Source: Sulfitobacter sp. DSM 110093 (GTDB lineage Bacteria; Pseudomonadota; Alphaproteobacteria; Rhodobacterales; Rhodobacteraceae). From it: a DNA stretch of 64,000 bases. The first letter of the stretch is position 1. Each line of letters opens with the position of its first letter. The position numbers and the translations under genes were made by a program. The stretch spans positions 2,369,001 through 2,433,000 of the forward strand of contig NZ_CP085167.1 of NCBI RefSeq assembly GCF_022788715.1, written 5' to 3'. The notes beneath the pieces were generated by a model, which saw only the letters and a program-made list of their open reading frames with translations, made no database searches and was not told where the DNA came from. Positions 1-7,529 of this stretch are shown here, piece after piece.

Positions 1-441
1 GAGTCGAAATTGCTGAGGTTCCCGCGTGAATGACTGCTATTCTATCTCGAATCCAAAGCCATCGAGTATCAGACGGACAGTGTCCATACGGTCGCCAACG
101 TCCGGTTCTGCGGAAATTTTGATCTAAATATTATTGAGCGCAAAGGGCAAGAGAGGGCCGAAATTCGGCCTCGTGCCCGCCGTGGAGAGCAATTTTACCG
201 AAATTAGGGCGCAAGTAATGCCATTCCCAAAGCTATGACGACCGGAATAGCTCTCGTCCGAGGCTGTTCGGCTAAACGGCAAGCCAGAGCTTTCGCAGCT
301 CGCCGCGATAGTGTCCTTTACGGATTGTGATCAAAGCCCATCCGTAGCGGAATCGCTCGTCGTCAAGGCATGCTTCGAGTTTTCAAATTCACATGACGAG
401 TAAATATCTGAACACGGTTAACCAAAACTTTTTCTATCGCG
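1..441. other. Gene-poor left edge
   Basis: I see no supportable gene here. The stretch lies downstream of the leftward HNH endonuclease gene and contains only short open frames. A short palindrome around 157-171 (GGCCGAAATTCGGCC core) is visible, without a T-run that would make it a clear terminator. The left end of the integrated element is not within the window. Confidence 0.5.
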
Positions 442-1716
442 TCACTGCCTGAAAACGAACTCACGATGGAACGCCAGATACGGTAGCTGTTCGGCCCGGA
501 AGGGTCCGTAATTCCCCTCAGGCTCGATCCCCCATCGGATCATGGTGTCGGCATCAGACTCTTTTGACACCACCAGCGACCCGTCATCGGTAAAGGTGAT
601 GAAGCCTTGATCAAATAAGTGATCGATATGCGGGCTCAACAGCAGCCCATTATTGCCATCAAGCTTTTCGTAGGTCGTCGAAGCGCGCCATGGTTTGATG
701 TGACTGGCGCGAAGATGGCGCAGGTTGGCCACCCGCGTTATTCGACAGGCATTCTCGAAGCCCACCAGATTCTTCCGATAGACCCCCTGCCCCCGCCGCG
801 ATTTAACGAGTTGCAGCTTCTCGGTCTCGTCAAGATCGGTTCGGTTGCGCAGCTCTTGCTCGACCGCGTCCTCAGACGCCTCGAATGCCTCGGCCTGGTA
901 AGTCGGCTTGCTGATTGCGCCAAAGTCGATTTCGGCCCAACGCGTTCCCAAAAGATCGATAACCGCGTCGGCCATCGCGATTGGCACGGCAGCCAGGTAG
1001 GCGCCTTGGTTACCGTTTCCATTAGGTTGAATCGGAGAGTATTTATCAGGAAGGGTCGGCTGCAAAACTTCCATATGTTCTTTAGGCCGAAAAGGTCGCC
1101 GCAACCGAGTAAATTCTACTGGAAGCCGCCATCCTTCGTTGCTCCAGGCATCACCAGTCGCGCCGAACTCTCTGGGCTTCGGCGCGAGGATTGCAGGAGC
1201 CGCGCAGACGCCAACGGCCTTGATCTCCCCCCCAGCGAAAGCGAACACAACATCGCCAGGGCGCACGCGCTTCATATTCTCATAGAATTCGTTGCGCGCC
1301 CCATCGGTTCGCACAGTAGGAGACCATAGATAGTTGCCCCCAATCTCGTGGCTGTGAGTTTGCTTGTTGTTGACCCACCAATAGGCAAAACCTTTCGGTG
1401 AAATGTTGCCAGGCTCGGCAGCAGCGGGAGGGATCGCAGTCACCTGAACCTCGAAACCGAGAGTGCGAAGGTTCTCGGCGACAGTTGCCTCACCGCCATT
1501 AAATTGCGTTGCCGGAAGCGGCCCCCAGTCGCCCTCCAAATACCCATGCGCGACCCCAATGATCGCTTTCGAGTCGTAAAGCTTATCGTCAAAGCGAAGG
1601 AAATACGCGCGCGAGCGCCCAAACCCGTGCTGCTGCAAGAACGCATCCCGGCCACGCCGGTCAAACTCTTCTATGGCGCTAATAACCGCTGCCCGATTGA
1701 TGTCCGAAAGCGCCAT
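442..1716 (-). CDS. Modification-dependent (type IV) HNH endonuclease, ScoMcrA-like head + EVE-like + HNH
   Basis: Predicted to recognise modified DNA and cut it, so a likely defence gene against phages with modified genomes. Residues 1-90 (INRAAVISAIEEFDRRGRDAF ... YDSKAIIGVAHGYL ... FNGGEATVAENLRTLGFEV) match the N-terminal head domain seen in ScoMcrA-type enzymes. Residues about 106-258 (GFAYWWVNNKQTHSHEIGG ... RPGDVVFAFAGGEIKAVGV) look like an EVE/PUA-like modified-base reader. Residues about 285-400 form an HNH nuclease with RASHIKPW (H339), DGNNGLLLSPHIDHLF (N355/N356, H363, H366). I chose the ATG at 1716 because a near-perfect Shine-Dalgarno (AAGGAGG) precedes it; a longer frame starting at 1758 lacks this. 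The domain assignment is family knowledge; the modification recognised is unknown. Confidence 0.8.
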   Translation of the reverse strand: MALSDINRAAVISAIEEFDRRGRDAFLQQHGFGRSRAYFLRFDDKLYDSKAIIGVAHGYLEGDWGPLPATQFNGGEATVAENLRTLGFEVQVTAIPPAAAEPGNISPKGFAYWWVNNKQTHSHEIGGNYLWSPTVRTDGARNEFYENMKRVRPGDVVFAFAGGEIKAVGVCAAPAILAPKPREFGATGDAWSNEGWRLPVEFTRLRRPFRPKEHMEVLQPTLPDKYSPIQPNGNGNQGAYLAAVPIAMADAVIDLLGTRWAEIDFGAISKPTYQAEAFEASEDAVEQELRNRTDLDETEKLQLVKSRRGQGVYRKNLVGFENACRITRVANLRHLRASHIKPWRASTTYEKLDGNNGLLLSPHIDHLFDQGFITFTDDGSLVVSKESDADTMIRWGIEPEGNYGPFRAEQLPYLAFHREFVFRQ

Positions 1717-2069
1717 GCAAACCTCCTTACAACCACAATCCCTTGCACTGGTTTTCAAGGAAACCGATTTCTACGTTTTTTCAAACGATTACCGTTGAGT
1801 ATTTGACGATATGGAATGCGGGGTCAAGTGATCGCCCGGGCCCCGTTCCGCTTGTCTTGAGGAGAGCGCAACCGATGCGCACACAACAGCTCCCCGGCCT
1901 GTCGGGCACGCCGGTGCAGTAGAACAGGCGTGCGAACAAAGGCGCAAGACGAGAGATACTCGTTCGCTGCCGAGGCCGGCCAAAGTTAATTTCCTCCCAA
2001 ATTTTCTGAAAAGTAGAGTTGGCCCCACCTCCCGTTAGTCAAACGCATTAGACTAACGGAGAACCACTA
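1717..2069. promoter_or_regulatory. Intergenic region with operator-like inverted repeat over a ribosome-binding site
   Basis: The spacer between the divergent genes starting at 1716 and 2070 should hold both promoters. A perfect 9-bp inverted repeat, CCGTTAGTC at 2032-2040 and GACTAACGG at 2051-2059, sits directly before the ATG at 2070; its right arm includes part of the Shine-Dalgarno sequence (ACGGAGAA). It could be a repressor operator or an mRNA hairpin that hides the ribosome-binding site. Apart from this I see nothing. Confidence 0.55.
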
Positions 2070-2507
2070 ATGAGCGCCAAAATTCTCGACATCGATCCCG
2101 CAAATGAACGGCTGATCCACCCAGAGAGGGCCAAGAAGCGTCAGTTCAGTGAGGCCCACTTGAAGCTTTCCGGCAATACTCTCACCCTCGAGGTGAAAGA
2201 AGTCGAAGCCGCTGACGCGGAAGAACGTAAAAAGGACAAGCAACGTGAAGGTAACAGGAGGCGCCAGAACACCTTTGTGGAAGGGAAAGAAAAAGCTGGA
2301 TTTAGAAAGACGTGGATTCACAAAAGCGTAGAGCGTCTGGGAGCGGAATTGAATGGGCAAGAGAATATCGCTACCGAAATAAAGTGGCTCCGGGCTCGTG
2401 CAGAAGCGGCTGAAATGGTGGCCGCAGCGGAAAGAAAAAGGGCTGATGCGGCGGAAGCTGAGGTTCTCCGCTTGAGTGCGCGATCATGGTGGCGATTTTG
2501 GCGGTGA
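2070..2507 (+). CDS. Hypothetical charged coiled-coil protein of the integrated element
   Basis: I do not recognise a family. The 145-residue protein is highly charged. Residues 55-95 are basic (KKDKQREGNRRRQ; FRKTWIHKSVERLGAEL), and residues about 100-137 form an Ala/Glu/Arg-rich helix likely to be a coiled coil, ending in an aromatic-basic tail (SWWRFWR). A strong ribosome-binding site (ACGGAGAA) precedes the ATG, and a 9-bp inverted repeat overlaps it, which suggests autoregulation or control by an element-encoded regulator. The gene faces the relaxase-like operon, so an accessory role in mobilisation or copy control is possible but is only inference. Confidence 0.6.
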   Translation: MSAKILDIDPANERLIHPERAKKRQFSEAHLKLSGNTLTLEVKEVEAADAEERKKDKQREGNRRRQNTFVEGKEKAGFRKTWIHKSVERLGAELNGQENIATEIKWLRARAEAAEMVAAAERKRADAAEAEVLRLSARSWWRFWR

Positions 2508-2523
2508 TAGGCTGCGCCTTGGG

Positions 2524-2919
2524 CTAATCTCCCAGGGCCCAATCGCCACCACGTTTCTGCCGCTGCGGGCGAGCGCCCTTGTATCCGTCATCATCGACTT
2601 TGCCACGTTTGCGCAGAGAAATCCCGCGCCTCGCTGCGGCCTCGATCAAGGCGACTTCGATGTCAGTCAGAAGACTGTGAAACTCCACCGGCGTCATGCC
2701 TCGCCCCTGCAAAGTTGTAAGATCAGCTGGTGCATATCTTCGACCTTCCACCTCAATCGGCAAGTCCCATGGTTCCTGGTAGAAGAACGGTCGGAGTTGA
2801 AGGGAATAGTATGCCAGGCGATCTCGCCATTTGACAAAATGGACAAGGTGCTCCGGGACCTCCAAGTCGCCATAGTCCCGATCTTCCAGTTCCTTCATCA
2901 ATTTCTTCGTGACGTTCAT
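2524..2919 (-). CDS. Hypothetical protein coupled to the relaxase-like gene
   Basis: Unrecognised 131-residue soluble protein. The N-terminal half is aromatic and acidic (DYGDLEVPEHLVHFVKWRDRL, RPFFYQEPWDLPIEVEGRRY) and the C-terminus is basic (SLRKRGKV ... ARPQRQKRGGDW), compatible with nucleic-acid contact. Its ATG overlaps the stop codon of the upstream relaxase-like gene as ATGA (2916-2919) and is preceded by a strong GGAGGAAAG ribosome-binding site, so the two are translationally coupled. This points to a mobilisation accessory protein, but no domain confirms it. Confidence 0.6.
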   Translation of the reverse strand: MNVTKKLMKELEDRDYGDLEVPEHLVHFVKWRDRLAYYSLQLRPFFYQEPWDLPIEVEGRRYAPADLTTLQGRGMTPVEFHSLLTDIEVALIEAAARRGISLRKRGKVDDDGYKGARPQRQKRGGDWALGD

Positions 2920-3905
2920 CTTTCCTCCTGACTTTCAAATGCTGCGTCCAAAATGCGGTTAAGGGAACGAGATACCCCCTGCCCACTCAGGATGCGCACG
3001 TTGCGCACCGTTTTCGCATCGCGCCTGACCACGGCTTCTCTCTGATCCAAAACCAATGAGCGCTTCGTTGAAGCCTCCTCGTAGGCTGATCGTTCTGCCG
3101 CCAGCTGTTCCTGCGCGGATTTGAGGGCCGCTTCCTTCCTGGCAATTAGCCGCGCCTTCGCCTCGTTCTCCGCCGCCTGGCCTTTGATATGCTGCTGTGC
3201 CACACGGTCCGCATTCACAAGCCTCCGAGAGGTTTCATGCAGCTTTTGGCGGTCCTCCCTAAGCCCGAACACTTCCGGTTCTACACGATCTTTCGTGGTC
3301 GATTTCTTGCGTTCGGGTGGCATGACGCCATGGAGCTGCATGTTGTCTCTCAAATGCTCAAAGAAGGCATCTTGGAGGGCCGAGCCCTGCGAACGGCGGT
3401 CATCGCGTCCAAATCGCTGCTTAGCATGCGCTTTCGAAAACTTGCTGACGCTCGCCTTTTTCACCCTGCGGCCGTCCTTGTAATGAAAGTCGTAGCGGGG
3501 GAGGAGAAAGGCATCGACGGTGTGCCTGCCTCTTTCGTCTCGATCGAGGCGCGCGGCAAAGACCGCATCGCCCCCATGGTAGTGGTTTAAGAATTTAACG
3601 GCGTGGTGGAGCATAGCGCGCTGATGTTCCTCGTCAGAGCCATCCAGGAGGCCCGTAGGAAACTGCACAAGCGCATGAATGCAAGCAGACCGCCCCGATT
3701 GCTTAACCCCCTCCATGTGCTCCCTACGCGCCTTAGAAAGCTCCAAAGTACCTAAAACGAGAGGCTCGACATTTCGTATACGCCTTTGTTGCCCGCTCTC
3801 ATCTTCCCGCTTACCGTGACGTTCCATGTTCGCCAGGTCAGGGAAGCCGATTGCCCTCTGCCGAACAGCGCCCACACAACCGATCTTTTTAGAACTTATT
3901 TCCAT
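2916..3905 (-). CDS. MobV/Pre-like plasmid mobilisation relaxase (degenerate)
   Basis: Probable relaxase or plasmid recombination enzyme that would nick an origin of transfer and pilot DNA during conjugative mobilisation. The 330-residue protein has an N-terminal domain with HALVQFPTG (78-86) and a stretch ARLDRDERGRHTVDAFLLPRY (118-138) that occupies the place of the MobV HxDxxxPHxH motif, although only one of its histidines (H128) is present. The C-terminal 110 residues are a long coiled coil (AENEAKARLIARKEAALKSAQEQL), as is usual in this family. The ATG at 3905 fits the family N-terminus better than a TTG 11 codons upstream. A pair of overlapping inverted repeats lies just upstream, where an oriT would be expected. 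Moderately sure of the family, unsure of activity. Confidence 0.5.
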   Translation of the reverse strand: MEISSKKIGCVGAVRQRAIGFPDLANMERHGKREDESGQQRRIRNVEPLVLGTLELSKARREHMEGVKQSGRSACIHALVQFPTGLLDGSDEEHQRAMLHHAVKFLNHYHGGDAVFAARLDRDERGRHTVDAFLLPRYDFHYKDGRRVKKASVSKFSKAHAKQRFGRDDRRSQGSALQDAFFEHLRDNMQLHGVMPPERKKSTTKDRVEPEVFGLREDRQKLHETSRRLVNADRVAQQHIKGQAAENEAKARLIARKEAALKSAQEQLAAERSAYEEASTKRSLVLDQREAVVRRDAKTVRNVRILSGQGVSRSLNRILDAAFESQEER

Positions 3906-3936
3906 TTCACAGAGGTAGGGAATTTTTACCCCTTTC

Positions 3937-3978
3937 AAAAAGGGTTAACCCGCTAACCCTTTTTCTTACAGAAAAAGG
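3937..3978. repeat. Two overlapping, mutually exclusive inverted repeats (oriT, attenuator or terminator candidate)
   Basis: AAAAAGGGTTA (3937-3947) pairs perfectly with TAACCCTTTTT (3954-3964) around a 6-nt loop. The right arm also belongs to a second perfect repeat, CCTTTTTC (3958-3965) with GAAAAAGG (3971-3978). The two stems cannot form together. The site lies between the end of the rep-like gene (3995) and the start of the relaxase-like gene (3905), both leftward. It may be an intrinsic terminator or attenuator within that operon, or the relaxase recognition hairpin of an oriT. Confidence 0.7.
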
Positions 3979-3994
3979 CGGGCCAGCCGTGGGC

Positions 3995-4774
3995 CTAAGC
4001 TGCGCTTTCGCCGTCTGCCTCGATCAACAACGGTCCGACAGTCCACATCACGGCAGTTGCGGGGCGTTTGATGAAACGACCTTTCGGCCATGTTGTGTCC
4101 GCATGCTGCATCCGGATCACTATGTCCGTGTAGCCGGGGCGCGATCCTTCCTGAACGAGCATCACTGCAAATGTAATGCCTGTGGCGTTTGCCCAAATTT
4201 GCAGTGACGGGCGAAGTCGCCGTTCGACTTGGCGTGGAGTAATCTTCGTCGGGACATAGCCTGTAGGGCATTCATAGCCCTGGTTCGGGCCTATCAGTCT
4301 AAATTCTGGCAGGCGTTTCCGGCGATGTAACGGGATTTGCGCCAGGAGGGCACCATCAAAATTTCGCTGACACAAAGCAATCTCGCGCACCTCGATCAGC
4401 CCATAGACATCCATGTCTGCCATGGCATAGAAGAAGTCTTCAGCAAAACGCCATGTCAAATAGCGGCCGTTTGACGAGATCTCGAGCTGATCAAACACTC
4501 CCGGAAAACATGCAAGTTCTTCCACAGGTTTGCGCAGAAATCGGCTCGATTTCGTCTTGGCTGGGAAGCCCAGCTCCCGAAGCTGAGCGACGAAACAGAA
4601 GTGATCTTGCGGGGTGTGAGGCTCGACAAGAATGGTCGGCCATGCTTCTTCTGTCTGCTCCTGAAAATAGATAAGGGCAAAAAGTAGCCTGGCCGCCGGG
4701 ACGGAAAAGTTCGCCATCTTGATGACCTCGGCTACGAAAGCGGAAATCCGAAACTTGTTGTTATCTGTATTCAT
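3995..4774 (-). CDS. Putative plasmid replication initiator-like protein
   Basis: The 259-residue protein has no domain I can name with certainty. Its layout (FRISAFVAEVIKMANFSVPAARLLFALIYF at 8-37, a central EVREIALCQRNFDGALLAQIPLHRR, and a C-terminal GYVPTKITPRQVERRLRPSL followed by beta-rich TFAVMLVQEG ... TDIVIRMQH) resembles the paired winged-helix organisation of small plasmid Rep proteins. Support comes from context: a relaxase-like gene downstream and five tandem 8-bp repeats about 210 bp upstream of its start. The ATG is preceded by AGGAAAGG. Replication initiation is inference; it could also be an element-specific regulator. Confidence 0.4.
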   Translation of the reverse strand: MNTDNNKFRISAFVAEVIKMANFSVPAARLLFALIYFQEQTEEAWPTILVEPHTPQDHFCFVAQLRELGFPAKTKSSRFLRKPVEELACFPGVFDQLEISSNGRYLTWRFAEDFFYAMADMDVYGLIEVREIALCQRNFDGALLAQIPLHRRKRLPEFRLIGPNQGYECPTGYVPTKITPRQVERRLRPSLQIWANATGITFAVMLVQEGSRPGYTDIVIRMQHADTTWPKGRFIKRPATAVMWTVGPLLIEADGESAA

Positions 4775-5159
4775 TTTTGTATCCTTTCCTAATGGTCAGG
4801 AAGTGTGTGCGTCCCACTAAATACAAAAAAAATTTGGCACTTTTCCTGCACCCTTTTATTTCAACCTGCTTATTTTTCCTGAGCACCCGCTACAGAAGGA
4901 TCTTTTACCGTCGGATGGCGTGCGCTGCGTACTTTCAGAGGTCATATAGGACCATAAGTATCTGAATAAATTATGGAAAAGATTTCAGAAATCTTGAACT
5001 CTTGAAATCCCGAAATCCTGAAAAGGCGGACGTAGGGTCTATTTTTGAGCGAACACTGCCCCCCCTGGCTCGCATACGACCACGTCCGATCGTGCCTTCT
5101 ACGGAAGTGGCCTGCATGCGGCGAGAAAGTTAGTTTTCCTTCCCAGAAACACGAGCGGC
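4775..5159. other. AT-rich intergenic region upstream of the rep-like gene
   Basis: No gene is supported in these 385 bases. The stretch is clearly AT-richer than its surroundings and holds the tandem 8-bp repeats at 4984-5023. Its position between a rep-like gene and the integrase, together with low GC, is what an origin of replication would look like, but no DnaA box was identified. Confidence 0.45.
4984..5023. repeat. Five tandem 8-bp iteron-like repeats
   Basis: Consecutive units TTCAGAAA, TCTTGAAC, TCTTGAAA, TCCCGAAA and TCCTGAAA run without gaps (consensus TCYTGAAA). They lie in the AT-rich region upstream of the rep-like gene. Units are shorter than typical 17-22 bp plasmid iterons, so they may be regulator-binding repeats instead. 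Confidence 0.55.
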
Positions 5160-7238
5160 TTAAACTGCTCGAAGCCGATTCTGCGCAGCTTGAAAGTCAG
5201 AGACCTTCGTCTTCTTGCCAGCTGCAAACGGGCTTTGGATCATCGAAACGTCGATCTCTACGCGCTGAATGACCTCCTGAAGATACGCCAAATCGTGACC
5301 ATCGCCGCCGTAGTGTTTTAGGTTCACAGTTTCCATCTCGTGACCCATCAAGATGTGCCGTAATTCGCTGTCAGTGCGAGCCTTGATAAGCTCTACGTTG
5401 AACTGCGTGCGGAAGCTGTGGAAGTCGATCCGCTTGTCGTAGACCTTGTGCGTTTTGCGGTAGCGGGTGAAGTCCTTGGTGAAGTTCTCAGACAGCGTCT
5501 TCCGGTTTTTGCCGCGGGTCAGATGGGGGAACAAGCGATCCTCTCCTTCACGGCGCCGCATAGCAACGAAGTCCAGGAAACCGAGCGCAATAAGGTTCGC
5601 GTGGATGGGGATGCGACGCGTTGCCGCCTTCGACTTTAGCCGCTGCCAAGGGGCGCCGACTTTGATGTCAAAGTAATAGATACCGTTTTCACATCCAACG
5701 TCATCAGGCCGCAGTTGCAACGTCTCCTCTTCCCGCAACGAATGGTGAACTGAAATGAGCGGGGCCCAGAACATCGGGTCACCGATGTCCGTGGTCTCGC
5801 CTTGGAAGACAGGCGTCCGGAACAGTTTAGGCAGCTCATCGCCCCAAATTTTTCGGCTGTTGTCTTCTTGAAGGATCTCGAGGCGTTCGAGCTCACTTTT
5901 AGGCCAGATCACGCCCTTCATGAAATTTTGCGTCAAGTAGCCATGGGCAATCAGATACCGGAGAACGCGCTGTGTGTCCTGCATATGCCGATAGACAGTG
6001 TTAACGCGGAGCCGCGCAATGCTCTCCTGATGCTCCGCAGCCTCAATGTTGCCCAGGCTTGCGCCAACCTTTTTCAGCTTAGCATGGACGCGAGCTATGT
6101 TCTTCTCCTCCAGCAGGTCGATTTCTACCACGATTTCGCGGATTGAGCGGGTCTCGGTCGAAGATTTTCCGTGATTTGCAGGCACTCTTTGGAGGATTGA
6201 AAATGCCTCGGTGAAGTCTGCCTTCTTTAGTTCTGAAACCGGCTTGTCGCCGATGATAGCGACAAGCAGTTTGGCGGTGGATTGCAAGTTCGCAAATGAG
6301 TTGCGCTTGTAGGAGTCGCCTTTGATCGGGACCGCTGTTTCATCGACATCTTTACCAGCTTTGCCCTGCGACCGGGTCTCCCCATATCGATTGAAGGCCT
6401 CAGAAAGCGTAATGGCCGCCTGTTTTTCGGCTTTCGGAGTGGGCGGTTCATCGTCGGCTACTGCAGCAGGCTGAATTACTGAGGGCGTTGGACCCTCCGA
6501 TGCGGCTATGGCCGTCGTGGTCGGTGCCGGGGTCACCGGCATGGTAGGGGCAATCGGCAGGGTATGCTGCGCCACGGGTGCGGGCGTGGTTTCACCCGCC
6601 ATGGCGGCCTGAAAGAACGGGCTGGGTGTGGAATAGAAACCTTGGTCACGGCGGGCGCGCTCCATGCTGATATCCAGCAAGACGCGCGTGGCCTCATAGG
6701 CCAGAACCATCCAGTCGTTGGAGCCCTCTGCGACCTGGACCCCAAGGCGCTCCGCAGCCGCGCGCAGAGGAGCGCGCGCAACCTCACGATTGCCCAGGAA
6801 CAGCGCATCGCGCAGAGTCTCCTGCAAAGCCTGCTCACGCTGAACGGCCAATTGCGCCTCTACGCGGGTTCGTTCCGGCGCGATAGCACGCGCATGACCA
6901 GAGGCCGCGATCTCAAACCGCACCACTTCAGACAGCAAACGTTGCATCAACCCAGTTTCCATGTTCGTCGCACCCTTCGCGTAGTCGAAGGCGCAGGTGC
7001 TGAGCCACGTTAAACGATGGGCCAGCACCTCGGCCTCGCGAAGCACGTGAGTCCGGAGAGAGAAAGTCAGGAACGGGTTTGATTGGTGCTCAGAAATAAT
7101 CTGGGGGAGGCGACGCCGCCAGTAAAACGACGCAGGACGCCGCTCCAGATGCAGGCATGTTATTGGTTTTCTCAATGCTCCGACTCCCGCGAGGGTTTGT
7201 GTAATCGGATGTGACAGAGAATGTGCCCAGAACGACAA
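5160..7238 (-). CDS. Large tyrosine recombinase (integrase)
   Basis: Predicted site-specific recombinase that inserts and excises the left element. The N-terminus (ITCLHLERRPASFYWRRRLPQI) is of the kind seen in long proteobacterial integrases with a DUF6538-like start. A Pro/Thr/Ala-rich linker lies around residues 215-270, a SAM-like core domain follows, and the C-terminal catalytic domain carries Arg in SLREEET (about 503), His/Arg in HSFRT (about 606), His in GHEM (about 633) and the nucleophile Tyr in KHYGG (about 640). The frame opens with TTG at 7238 next to a hairpin; another TTG at 7175, preceded by GGAG, is an alternative start just before the first conserved residues. The gene begins close to the tRNA-Asn repeat, as integrases often do. 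Confidence 0.85.
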   Translation of the reverse strand: MSFWAHSLSHPITQTLAGVGALRKPITCLHLERRPASFYWRRRLPQIISEHQSNPFLTFSLRTHVLREAEVLAHRLTWLSTCAFDYAKGATNMETGLMQRLLSEVVRFEIAASGHARAIAPERTRVEAQLAVQREQALQETLRDALFLGNREVARAPLRAAAERLGVQVAEGSNDWMVLAYEATRVLLDISMERARRDQGFYSTPSPFFQAAMAGETTPAPVAQHTLPIAPTMPVTPAPTTTAIAASEGPTPSVIQPAAVADDEPPTPKAEKQAAITLSEAFNRYGETRSQGKAGKDVDETAVPIKGDSYKRNSFANLQSTAKLLVAIIGDKPVSELKKADFTEAFSILQRVPANHGKSSTETRSIREIVVEIDLLEEKNIARVHAKLKKVGASLGNIEAAEHQESIARLRVNTVYRHMQDTQRVLRYLIAHGYLTQNFMKGVIWPKSELERLEILQEDNSRKIWGDELPKLFRTPVFQGETTDIGDPMFWAPLISVHHSLREEETLQLRPDDVGCENGIYYFDIKVGAPWQRLKSKAATRRIPIHANLIALGFLDFVAMRRREGEDRLFPHLTRGKNRKTLSENFTKDFTRYRKTHKVYDKRIDFHSFRTQFNVELIKARTDSELRHILMGHEMETVNLKHYGGDGHDLAYLQEVIQRVEIDVSMIQSPFAAGKKTKVSDFQAAQNRLRAV

Positions 7239-7261
7239 AAGCGCCCCGAGTGGAGCGCTTT
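7238..7261. terminator. Hairpin beyond the displaced tRNA-Asn end
   Basis: AAAGCGC (7238-7244) pairs with GCGCTTT (7255-7261). Read on the minus strand it lies downstream of the tRNA-Asn 3' fragment, followed by TTGTCGTT, so it can serve as the tRNA transcript terminator carried by the end of the left element. Confidence 0.5.
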
Positions 7262-7291
7262 ATCGTTTATTTCCAACCTCTTGGGTGGAAA

Positions 7292-7341
7292 TTGGCTCCG
7301 GCGGTAGGGATCGAACCTACGACCAATTGATTAACAGTCAA
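7292..7341. repeat. attL: 50-bp direct repeat, displaced 3' end of tRNA-Asn
   Basis: The sequence is identical to 17381-17430 and corresponds on the minus strand to tRNA-Asn from the anticodon stem to the CCA. The tRNA 5' part is missing here, so this is the displaced copy produced by integration. The left integrase gene starts about 55 bp away, so the same sequence may also be the end of the left element. Confidence 0.92.
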
Positions 7342-7444
7342 GTTTTTGCACCTATCCGGGGCTAACGATGCAAAACGTTCATTCCTGAAAAACATGTGGA
7401 ATCACTTGTATATAGGGCGTTTTCGTCTAACACTCGATAACGCC

Positions 7445-7499
7445 GGGTAACGCCTCAAATCGGGGGAAATGTTACCCCGGGTAACGCTCGGGGTAACGC
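7445..7499. repeat. Left arm-type repeats GGGTAACGC
   Basis: GGGTAACGC occurs at 7445-7453, 7479-7487 and 7491-7499, and GTTACCC at 7471-7477 forms a palindrome with the second copy. The same motif recurs in inverse orientation near the right end (17296-17317). Repeats of this kind near both ends of an integrating element are typical integrase arm-binding sites. Confidence 0.65.
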
Positions 7500-7529
7500 C
7501 TGAGTCTCGCTCAAGAGGTTGTAGACGAC

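Larger units (their letters stand above)
442..7291. mobile_element. Right part of an integrated plasmid-like element
   Basis: This block contains a type IV restriction-like gene, a relaxase-like gene, a replication-initiator-like gene with short tandem repeats upstream, and a large tyrosine recombinase whose start lies about 50 bp from a displaced tRNA-Asn 3' end. Base composition is lower in GC than the neighbouring element and the chromosome. No third copy of the tRNA-Asn repeat was found to the left, so the other end is probably outside the window. That this is a single element is inference from gene content; the boundary at 7291 is set by the tRNA repeat of the next element. Confidence 0.5.

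Noticed and set aside
1789..2028. Leftward open frame of 79 codons
   Set aside because: No family resemblance, poor ribosome-binding site, Ser/Cys/Arg-rich composition typical of a random frame in an intergenic region.
4777..4965. Rightward 62-codon frame
   Set aside because: Lies in the AT-rich origin-like region, has no ribosome-binding site, and its Phe/Tyr/Arg-rich product looks like non-coding translation.
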